A stretch of 5,936 bases of DNA from Bacteroidales bacterium (GTDB lineage: Bacteria > Bacteroidota > Bacteroidia > Bacteroidales > UBA4181), in assembly GCA_031264715.1 (NCBI GenBank), contig JAISDP010000331.1:1-5936 (forward strand). The letters are read 5' to 3'. The stretch's first letter is position 1, and each line of letters begins with the position of its first letter. The position numbers and the translations under genes were made by a program. Of this stretch, positions 1-5,420 are shown piece after piece. The notes beneath the pieces were generated by a model. That model saw only the letters and a program-made list of their open reading frames with translations. It made no database searches and was not told where the DNA came from.

Positions 1-912
1 CCGGAAATAACTGGTTTACCCGCAGCCGAGTATACGATCATGATCAAAGACGGCAATGAATGTGAATTGACAGGCGCTTCAACGGTTCCTGTAAGGGCGA
101 CCGATAATCCCAAACTGTCGGAATCAGTTACGAATATCAAATGTTTTAACGATAAAGGTACGATCACCATCAATGCTATCGCTGACAATCTCGAAGGCAG
201 CAGCCTCAACTCCATGTCGTTGTATTGGATCGAGAGTACGAACTTCCAAAAAAACCCTACGGTCGAAAATACTTTTACCGAATTGAACGGCGATAACTAT
301 ACGCTGGGCGCTAAGGACAGCTATGGCTGTATCAGTACCAAAACAGTTGAGTTTGGCGAGCCTGCATCCCAGCTTGGCATTGTGCTCAAGGATTCGGAAA
401 AGCCATTCAGGGATATCAAGGGCAGCATTACGGTGACAGCATCCGGCGGCTGGGAAGGCTATACCATCACATGCATCCAAAACCCTGCCGCGGAAGCAAA
501 GGTGATCGAAACGCTTATCGACAAACCCGCCGGCGATTATACATTCAGTGGTTTGGATGCTGCCGTCCAGTACCAGATAACCATCACCGATCGGGGTGGT
601 TGTGATAATGCAGCGCCTGTTGTACATACTCTTGAACTGGCCACCAGCGTCGGCGATTTCGAAGCCAATAGCTTGAAGATTTTCCCGAACCCGTCGAGCA
701 ACGGTCAGTTCACCATCGAATGGAATACAATGGAAGACCGCGCGGTAACACTGGAAGTCTTCACCGTGAACGGCAAGCTGGTATACAAGACCAGTGTGCA
801 AACCGGTACAGGCGGTGTACGCACCCCGCTCGACATCAGTAGTCAGAGCCGCGGCGCCTACCTTTTGCGTGTTCCTGAATTGGACATCAAGCAAAAGCTG
901 GTGATACAGTGA
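1..912 (+). CDS. C-terminal part of a T9SS-secreted surface protein with SprB-like repeats (5' end outside window)
   Basis: The frame is open from base 1, so this is the last 303 residues of a longer protein; an ATG at 40 is internal. The sequence shows successive SprB-like units. The first is the tail of one repeat (GLPAAEYTIMIKDGNEC). The second runs from about residue 38 to 122 and ends in YTLGAKDSYGC...VEFGEP. The third, about residues 124-215, has ITVTASGGWEGYTI and ends in YQITITDRGGC. These match the 'G.Y...v.D..GC' cadence of SprB repeats. Residues ~220-303 form a type A sorting domain, with the FPNP motif at residues 228-231, then GKLVYKT, a GAYLLRV strand and the terminal KLVIQ. In the family this domain directs export by the type IX (Por) system and attachment to the cell surface, after which it is usually removed. 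SprB-type proteins act as adhesins, some in gliding; the role of this one is unknown. The repeats are diverged rather than identical. The gene converges on the TonB receptor gene and ends in a strong terminator. Confidence 0.88.
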   Translation, partial: PEITGLPAAEYTIMIKDGNECELTGASTVPVRATDNPKLSESVTNIKCFNDKGTITINAIADNLEGSSLNSMSLYWIESTNFQKNPTVENTFTELNGDNYTLGAKDSYGCISTKTVEFGEPASQLGIVLKDSEKPFRDIKGSITVTASGGWEGYTITCIQNPAAEAKVIETLIDKPAGDYTFSGLDAAVQYQITITDRGGCDNAAPVVHTLELATSVGDFEANSLKIFPNPSSNGQFTIEWNTMEDRAVTLEVFTVNGKLVYKTSVQTGTGGVRTPLDISSQSRGAYLLRVPELDIKQKLVIQ

Positions 913-941
913 GTTCTAAGGAGGTGAAAGCGCTTCCCCGG

Positions 942-981
942 TCAAAACGAAAAAGCCCCGCATGGGGCTTTTTCGTTTTGA
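942..981. terminator. Bidirectional intrinsic terminator between convergent genes
   Basis: The arms 942-959 (TCAAAACGAAAAAGCCCC) and 964-981 are perfect reverse complements over 18 bp with a 4-nt GCAT loop. The GCCCC/GGGGC core is followed by T5 then CGTTTT on the plus strand and, by symmetry, on the minus strand. It lies 29 bp after the plus-strand stop codon and 65 bp beyond the minus-strand receptor stop codon, so it can serve both converging transcripts. Confidence 0.9.
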
Positions 982-1046
982 TGTTCACCCATGCATTTCC
1001 CGTCAGGGCGTTCATCCCGTACCTGTTCATCCCCTTGCGCGTTCCA

Positions 1047-3461
1047 TCAGAAAGTCGCGCTCAGTTTTATATTAATATGCCGCGCCGTCAAATAATTCGG
1101 TACGGCGTATTGCTGTTTCATCCCGTCGCGGTTCGAAACGACCTGTATCCACAGGTACGAGATCGTATTGTTGGTATCGAAGAGATTGAAAATTTCTACA
1201 TTCAGCCATATCTGCCTGAAAAATTTGTGTGGCCTTTCTTCCTTGAAAAACTCCTTGGAAAAGCCCAAATCGACCCGGCGGTAGGCTGGCATTCGGAAGG
1301 TCAGGTCATAGCGGTCGGGCACAGGGTAGCTGTAAGGTAAAGGCGTGCTGAAAGACATGTTCAGGCAGGCACGCCAACTGGGCGCCCCGGGAATATAATC
1401 CTGGAAGAAAAGATTGAAATTGGCAGTCTGGTCGGTTGGAAGCGGGAAACCGCCATAGGCATCGCCTTTAATGTCTGCGCGGGCGTGCATGAGCGAAAGG
1501 CTTATCCATGATTCGGCGCCTTCTACAAATTCACCATTCAGTTTGATGTCCCAACCCACAATATAACCCTTTGCCATGTTATCGCCTGCATGGTAAATGC
1601 GTACGTTCTCCATCCTGTAGGGCGCCAGCCGGTTCAGTCGCTTGTAGTACAGTTCGGTGGAAAGTTTGAAAGGAAGTTGTCCGACACGGAAAGTATAATC
1701 GGCGCCCGCCACATAATGAACGGATCGTTGCGCTTTCATGGCAGTGTTCATCCGCCCTTGCATATCACGCAGTTCGCGGTAAGCTGGCGGCTGTCCGTAT
1801 AATCCCGCAGCGATATGCCCGGAGAGCTGTGGTATAGCCAACGGCCGGATGGTTACCGAAGCACGCGGGCTTAATAGCCGCTCGCGGTTCACATCATTAT
1901 AGTTGAGCCGCAAACCGGCAGTGATTGTCCAGCTCATCCGCTCGCCCGTCAGCCGGCGCATATATTGCAGGCTGGATATGAATCGGCTTGCTGCCAGGTA
2001 ATTATCGGCGCTCCGCGCATACTCCAGTTCGATACTCTTGCTGTTGTATGGTACGGAGTATCCTGCCGAATCGAGCATTACCCACTCATTCATCCTGTCG
2101 TCGGCGGTTTCGCGTTGCCATGCCATTGACCAGCGCCACGAACCGTTGTTGCTACGGTAGGTTCCCGTATGCGAAACCGACCAGATACGCGCATCCAAAT
2201 AATTGCGGGCATGACTCAGCTTGCTCCCCACGCCGATATTTGCAGTATTGCCGCCGTGAGTCGACGATCCCTGGGATGCATCCAATTCGTTGAGCGAGTA
2301 AGCGCCTTCGATATCAAAAGTTTCTTGCTCATGCGAAAGATAAGCCAAACCTGTAAGTTTGAGCGTAAGTCGGTCGGTAGGCCGGTAGCCGAGCGTCAAA
2401 GCGCCTGTACCGTTCGTATACCGGTCAACTTCCTGGCCGTTGTAGTAAATACGCAGGTTGTAGGCATTATAAAGCGTGCCGAAGTTGGTATCGCGCGTTT
2501 CGGGGATAAACCGGTAGCGATTCCGCGCTACATTGGACAGCAATTCCAGGTTCCATTTTTCAGCAAGCCGATATGTCAACAAACTTTGTATATCGAAAAA
2601 ATCGGGATTGTACTGTCCCTTGGTATCGAGTGTTCCCAGGAGGTATTGCGATGTCTTGTAACGTACGCCGGCAAGGTATGATAACCGTCGGCCGGCAGCC
2701 AGTCCTTCCACCGATGCCGAAGTCAGCAGGCTCAGCGATGCGCTGCCGGCAAATTTTTCGGGTGTGCGGTAACGAACATCGAGTACCGACGACATTTTAT
2801 CTCCGAAGCAAGCGTCAAAACCGCCAGCCGAAAAGTCGACCGACTCCACCAGGTCGGGATTGATGAAACTCAGCCCTTCCTGCTGTCCGGAACGCACCAG
2901 CATAGGCCGGTGTATCTCTATATCGTTTACATACACTAAGTTTTCATCGAAACTGCCGCCCCGCACCGAATACTGCGAACTCAGTTCGTTGTTGGACGAA
3001 ACGCCCGGCATGGTCTTCAGCAAAGCCTCGAAACTTCCCGACGGGTTGGGTAACTGCCGGAAATCCTTTGTCGCAATCCGTTGCAATGTTCCCTGCGGCG
3101 CCCTGTCGGCCGTGACAGACACTTCGGAAAGGGATTGCGGCTGGTCATGAAGTGTAAAGCGGACTTCATAACCGCCACTTTCCCGATCCTGCAAGTTGAG
3201 GGTATAACGTTGGACAGCATATCCTACATGGGATAAAACCAGAGTATAACCCTGCCCTAAAGGTAAAATCAACCGGTAATATCCCGTGGAGTCGGTTACA
3301 GCGCCTTTTCCGGTGTTTTCGACAATGATATTTACCTCCGGGATGGACACGCCGGCAGTATCAGCAACTATACCCGATATGACGGCATAGTTTTGTGCAG
3401 CCACTGTGTTGCATGACAGCCAGAACAAATATAAGAAAACCGAAATCTTTCTTTCCCGCAT
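1047..3461 (-). CDS. TonB-dependent outer-membrane receptor with carboxypeptidase-regulatory-like N-terminal domain
   Basis: This is an outer-membrane gated channel that takes up a ligand using energy from TonB-ExbB-ExbD. I start it at the ATG at 3461 (804 aa). A TTG six bases upstream would add only two residues, while the ATG gives a cleaner signal peptide (MRERK, hydrophobic residues 6-16, likely cleavage after VAA at residue 22). Residues ~26-108 form a CarboxypepD_reg-like beta-sandwich (ISGIVADTAGVSIPEVNIIVENTGKG...TDSTGYYRL). Residues ~124-230 are the plug (LLKTMPGVSS, YSVRGGSFDENLVYVNDIEI, VESVDFSAGGFDACFGDKMSSVLDVRYR). The remainder is a beta-barrel with many alternating-residue strands, the late motif EIFNLFDTNNTISY, and a terminal aromatic residue (SATF). 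At about 800 aa it is shorter than SusC proteins (usually ~1000 aa), and no susD gene is adjacent, so a glycan-specific SusCD pair is unlikely. The ligand cannot be read from the sequence. It lies downstream of cstA in the same direction but has its own -7 element. Confidence 0.92.
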   Translation of the reverse strand: MRERKISVFLYLFWLSCNTVAAQNYAVISGIVADTAGVSIPEVNIIVENTGKGAVTDSTGYYRLILPLGQGYTLVLSHVGYAVQRYTLNLQDRESGGYEVRFTLHDQPQSLSEVSVTADRAPQGTLQRIATKDFRQLPNPSGSFEALLKTMPGVSSNNELSSQYSVRGGSFDENLVYVNDIEIHRPMLVRSGQQEGLSFINPDLVESVDFSAGGFDACFGDKMSSVLDVRYRTPEKFAGSASLSLLTSASVEGLAAGRRLSYLAGVRYKTSQYLLGTLDTKGQYNPDFFDIQSLLTYRLAEKWNLELLSNVARNRYRFIPETRDTNFGTLYNAYNLRIYYNGQEVDRYTNGTGALTLGYRPTDRLTLKLTGLAYLSHEQETFDIEGAYSLNELDASQGSSTHGGNTANIGVGSKLSHARNYLDARIWSVSHTGTYRSNNGSWRWSMAWQRETADDRMNEWVMLDSAGYSVPYNSKSIELEYARSADNYLAASRFISSLQYMRRLTGERMSWTITAGLRLNYNDVNRERLLSPRASVTIRPLAIPQLSGHIAAGLYGQPPAYRELRDMQGRMNTAMKAQRSVHYVAGADYTFRVGQLPFKLSTELYYKRLNRLAPYRMENVRIYHAGDNMAKGYIVGWDIKLNGEFVEGAESWISLSLMHARADIKGDAYGGFPLPTDQTANFNLFFQDYIPGAPSWRACLNMSFSTPLPYSYPVPDRYDLTFRMPAYRRVDLGFSKEFFKEERPHKFFRQIWLNVEIFNLFDTNNTISYLWIQVVSNRDGMKQQYAVPNYLTARHINIKLSATF

Positions 3462-3480
3462 GGGCAAATATTCGAAAGGA

Positions 3481-3488
3481 CAAAGATA
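3481..3488 (-). promoter_or_regulatory. Candidate Bacteroidota -7 promoter element for the TonB receptor gene
   Basis: On the minus strand this reads TATCTTTG, a full match to the TAnnTTTG -7 consensus of Bacteroidota sigma factor promoters. It ends 19 nt before the ATG at 3461, which would give a very short leader. I see no convincing -33 TTG at the expected distance (only TTCGG-like sequence) and no Shine-Dalgarno, which is usual for the phylum. Expression by read-through from cstA is an alternative, because no terminator is visible in the 72-bp gap. Confidence 0.45.
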
Positions 3489-3533
3489 ATAAGTAATTGC
3501 CGCCGAATGTACGCATCATACAGATTAATATAT

Positions 3534-4994
3534 TTACCCTTGTGTTTTTCTGTTCGCTTTCATCTGTGTTTTTCTGTTCGCTTTCATCTGCCACCACACG
3601 AACACCGCCCATGCCGCAACGGTACAGGCTGCGCCGGCCGGATAGCCGATATTTACCGGTAAGTTCAACATTTCGGGCGCCACAACGATATAGGTGGAAA
3701 TCACCATGGTCATGAATAATGCCGGAAACAGAGTTAGCCAATAGAGTTTCTTTTCGCGGACAAGATACACGGTTATTGTCCAAAGGGTTACCGTAGCCAG
3801 TGTTTGGTTCGACCATGCGAAATACCGCCAGATGACATCGAAGTCAGCCTGCAACAGCGCCAAGGCCGCAATAAACAATGGCGCGGCCACGATAACCCGG
3901 TGGTTTATCTCTTTCTGACTATAGTTAATAAAATCCGAAACCATCAGCCGCGCCGAGCGGAAAGCCGTATCGCCCGATGTAATGGGTGCGGCAATCACTC
4001 CGATGATCGCCAGCATCCCTCCAAAAGCGCCTAACCATGAGTGTGCAATCGTGCTGACCACCACCGCCGCACTGTTTTCGTTATCTTTCAGAAATTCCTG
4101 CAAGCCGCCCACCGAACCGAAGAAACTCATGGCTGCCGCCGCCCATATCAATGCTACGATGGCTTCGGCAATCATAGCGCCGTAAAAAACGCGGCGTCCT
4201 TCGCGTTCGTTTTTCAGGCAACGCGCCATCAAAGGCGACTGTGTGGCGTGAAACCCTGATATAGCGCCACATGCAATAGATATGAACAACATCGGGAAGA
4301 TCGGGAATTTTTCCGGGTCGGGGTTCATGTTATGCAGGTTGGCAGGAATGGCTTCGGGGATGGGCGACCCGTTCCATATCAGCGCCCCGCCGATGCCCAC
4401 CGCCATGAACAGCATGGCGAAACCGAAAACAGGGTATATCTTACCGATGATCTTGTCGATAGGCAACAGCGTAGCAAGGATGTAGTAAACGAAAATGATG
4501 ACGCACCAAGCCGTAAAGCCCAGCCAGCCGGGTGTCATGTCTGCCAGCAGTTGTGCCGGGCCGGCCACAAACACCGTCCCTACCAGGATCATCAATAATA
4601 TGGTGAAAACGCGCATGAACTGCTTAAAGCCCACGCCCATATGTTTGCCAATGATTTCGGGGAGGCTCATGCCCTTGTCGCGTATCGACAACATTCCCGA
4701 AAGGTAATCGTGCACCGCGCCGCCAAAGATACTGCCCAGCACAATCCACAGGAAAGCCGCAGGACCGTACACCGCTCCCATAATAGCTCCGAATATCGGC
4801 CCCAGTCCGGCAATATTCAGGAACTGTATCAGGAAAATACGCCACCAGCTCATCGGAACATAATCCACGCCATCGGTGTGTTCATAAGCAGGTGTTTTAC
4901 GGTCGACCTGTATACCGAAAATACGTTCAATTAATTTGCCATAGAGGAAATATCCGCCAATCAGCAATATGACAGAAATAAAGAAAGTAACCAT
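3534..4994 (-). CDS. cstA: CstA-family carbon starvation / peptide-pyruvate transporter (short form)
   Basis: This is an integral inner-membrane transporter. Studied family members (E. coli CstA and BtsT) take up peptides or pyruvate, and CstA is induced on carbon starvation. The 486-aa product is very hydrophobic, with roughly twelve likely membrane segments, the first at residues 2-20. Family-like stretches are NIAGLGPIFGAIMGAVYGP (60-78), AVHDYLSGMLSIRDKGMSLPEIIG (93-116), GTVFVAGPAQLLAD (139-152), CGAISGFHATQSPLMARC (242-259), APITSGDTAFRSAR (336-349) and WRYFAWSNQTLA (389-400). E. coli CstA is about 700 aa; the shorter form is, as I recall, common in Bacteroidota, so I do not call it truncated. 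The start is the ATG at 4994, with an A-rich leader and no Shine-Dalgarno. The last 18 residues are a polar tail in which the octapeptide QMKANRKT occurs twice (469-476, 477-484) through a 24-bp DNA duplication. The substrate is not determinable from sequence. Confidence 0.93.
   Translation of the reverse strand: MVTFFISVILLIGGYFLYGKLIERIFGIQVDRKTPAYEHTDGVDYVPMSWWRIFLIQFLNIAGLGPIFGAIMGAVYGPAAFLWIVLGSIFGGAVHDYLSGMLSIRDKGMSLPEIIGKHMGVGFKQFMRVFTILLMILVGTVFVAGPAQLLADMTPGWLGFTAWCVIIFVYYILATLLPIDKIIGKIYPVFGFAMLFMAVGIGGALIWNGSPIPEAIPANLHNMNPDPEKFPIFPMLFISIACGAISGFHATQSPLMARCLKNEREGRRVFYGAMIAEAIVALIWAAAAMSFFGSVGGLQEFLKDNENSAAVVVSTIAHSWLGAFGGMLAIIGVIAAPITSGDTAFRSARLMVSDFINYSQKEINHRVIVAAPLFIAALALLQADFDVIWRYFAWSNQTLATVTLWTITVYLVREKKLYWLTLFPALFMTMVISTYIVVAPEMLNLPVNIGYPAGAACTVAAWAVFVWWQMKANRKTQMKANRKTQG
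3541..3590 (-). repeat. Exact 24-bp tandem duplication at the 3' end of cstA
   Basis: Bases 3541-3564 are repeated without mismatch at 3565-3588, and the next two bases (TG) continue the period. The unit is eight codons long, so the frame is kept and the octapeptide QMKANRKT is doubled just before the stop codon at 3534-3536. The duplication lies in the basic cytosolic-type tail after the last membrane segment, where added residues are probably tolerated. Replication slippage is the likely cause. Confidence 0.95.
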
Positions 4995-5064
4995 AATATC
5001 TGTTGTGTTTGTTTGGGTTATAAATCGGGTTAAGCACTAATATTGTCGTGTTTTGATTGCAGTA

Positions 5065-5072
5065 CAAATGTA
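5065..5072 (-). promoter_or_regulatory. Candidate Bacteroidota -7 promoter element for cstA
   Basis: On the minus strand this reads TACATTTG, a full match to TAnnTTTG, about 70 nt upstream of the cstA ATG. Transcription would start around 5055-5060, giving a leader of roughly 60 nt rich in A and C. The -33 region (around 5090-5097, minus strand) has TGGATTTTT but no clear TTG. The transposon-like element ends at 5119, close to the upstream edge of this promoter. Confidence 0.5.
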
Positions 5073-5110
5073 GCATCAATTTCATAAAAATCCACTGCTG
5101 TCCGGTAAAA

Positions 5111-5118
5111 TTTTATGT
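5111..5118 (+). repeat. Left copy of the presumed target-site duplication
   Basis: TTTTATGT, identical to 5397-5404 and directly abutting the left inverted repeat. If the next G is counted, the duplication is 9 bp. Confidence 0.8.
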
Positions 5119-5136
5119 GGGAGCAATTCAAATTGT
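5119..5136 (+). repeat. Left terminal inverted repeat of the MITE-like element
   Basis: GGGAGCAATTCAAATTGT; it pairs with 5379-5396 with a single mismatch at the eleventh base from the end. Confidence 0.88.
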
Positions 5137-5170
5137 ATCCTGTCAGGTCGTTTACGCAAGCATACGTATA

Positions 5171-5206
5171 TCAGTCTGTCAGGATGCAAAGCTGCTGACA
5201 GGCTGG
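5171..5206. repeat. Hairpin inside the MITE-like element (left half)
   Basis: TCAGTCTGTCAG (5171-5182) can pair with CTGACAGGCTGG (5195-5206) over 12 positions with two G-T wobbles, leaving a 12-nt loop. Its arms carry two of the six CCTGTCAGG-like motifs in opposite orientation. There is no T-run after it, so it is not a standard terminator. Confidence 0.6.
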
Positions 5207-5222
5207 AAATCGCAAGGGAGGT

Positions 5223-5299
5223 CTTGACGGTGAAAACCCTTTTCGTCCCGGACGGAAATCCTTTTCAAAAATGTTTTGCCTCAGCAAAGTCCCGTCAAG
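5223..5299. repeat. Long-range inverted repeat in the centre of the MITE-like element
   Basis: CTTGACGG (5223-5230) is the exact reverse complement of CCGTCAAG (5292-5299). Just inside, TGAAAA (5231-5236) can pair with TTTTCA (5262-5267). Together these suggest the element could fold into several nested stems. The arms are short, so chance is not excluded. Confidence 0.4.
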
Positions 5300-5317
5300 G
5301 CGTTACCCTGCGCTGAT

Positions 5318-5360
5318 GCTGTCGCCCTGTCAGGCCTGTCAGGCCTGTAAGGGCGACAGC
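5318..5360. repeat. Stable hairpin whose loop carries tandem 9-bp repeats
   Basis: GCTGTCGCCCT (5318-5328) and AGGGCGACAGC (5350-5360) form a perfect GC-rich 11-bp stem. The 21-nt loop and stem top hold three adjacent 9-mers: CCTGTCAGG at 5326-5334 and 5335-5343, and CCTGTAAGG at 5344-5352. The stem is not followed by a T-run in either direction, so I do not call it an intrinsic terminator, although it could hinder read-through from ugd or protect a transcript end. Confidence 0.75.
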
Positions 5361-5378
5361 AATTTTATCCTCAACGCG

Positions 5379-5396
5379 ACAATTGGAATTGCTCCC
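5379..5396 (-). repeat. Right terminal inverted repeat of the MITE-like element
   Basis: Reads ACAATTGGAATTGCTCCC on the plus strand, the reverse complement of the left end except for one base. It begins 24 bp downstream of the ugd stop codon, counted in the direction of ugd transcription. Confidence 0.88.
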
Positions 5397-5404
5397 TTTT
5401 ATGT
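5397..5404 (+). repeat. Right copy of the presumed target-site duplication
   Basis: TTTTATGT, directly abutting the right inverted repeat; the following base is also G, as on the left side. Confidence 0.8.
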
Positions 5405-5420
5405 GATTTATCTTGTTGCA

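Larger units (their letters stand above)
5119..5396. mobile_element. MITE-like non-autonomous element, 278 bp, with terminal inverted repeats and target-site duplication
   Basis: The ends are inverted repeats of 18 bp: left 5119-5136 GGGAGCAATTCAAATTGT, and right 5379-5396, whose reverse complement is GGGAGCAATTCCAATTGT (17/18 identical). Directly outside both ends is the same 8-mer TTTTATGT (5111-5118 and 5397-5404), as expected for a target duplication made on insertion. A 9-bp reading (TTTTATGTG) is possible because the first element base on the left is also G. The element is too short for a transposase and has no convincing reading frame, so it would depend on an enzyme supplied elsewhere. 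I do not recognise the parental insertion sequence; several IS families make 8-9 bp duplications, so that alone does not identify it. The interior is rich in short repeats and hairpins. It sits between the ugd stop codon and the cstA promoter. Confidence 0.85.
4995..5420. other. Intergenic region between ugd and cstA
   Basis: This 426-bp gap has no credible gene; the short open frames crossing it have no recognisable product and run antisense into ugd. From right to left it holds 24 bp after the ugd stop, a 278-bp inverted-repeat element with target duplication (5111-5404), then the predicted cstA promoter and leader. Without the element and one copy of the flanking repeat, the ancestral gap would have been about 140 bp. 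Confidence 0.8.

Noticed and set aside
124..894. A 256-codon minus-strand open frame opposite the T9SS protein
   Set aside because: The plus-strand frame has clear repeats and a sorting domain; the antisense product resembles no family.
918..927. AAGGAGGTGA, a perfect Shine-Dalgarno-like sequence just after the first stop codon
   Set aside because: No start codon follows at a usable distance; the next ATG lies in the loop of the terminator, and the nearby genes do not use Shine-Dalgarno sites. Taken as coincidence.
909..1340. A plus-strand open frame of 143 codons starting with GTG at the end of the T9SS gene
   Set aside because: It crosses the terminator hairpin and runs antisense over the receptor's C-terminus; the product has no recognisable domain and reads as a shadow.
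1047..3461. Assignment of the receptor as SusC of a polysaccharide utilisation locus
   Set aside because: It is too short for a typical SusC, and no SusD lipoprotein or glycan enzymes are next to it.
3361..3816. A 151-codon minus-strand frame spanning the cstA/receptor junction, with a repeated DESEQKNT peptide
   Set aside because: The peptide repeat is only the 24-bp duplication of cstA read in another frame, and the frame overlaps two well-supported genes.
5129..5352. Possible CRISPR array because of repeated CTGTCAGG units
   Set aside because: The units are only 9 bp, unevenly spaced, in both orientations and partly directly adjacent, with no spacers of constant length.
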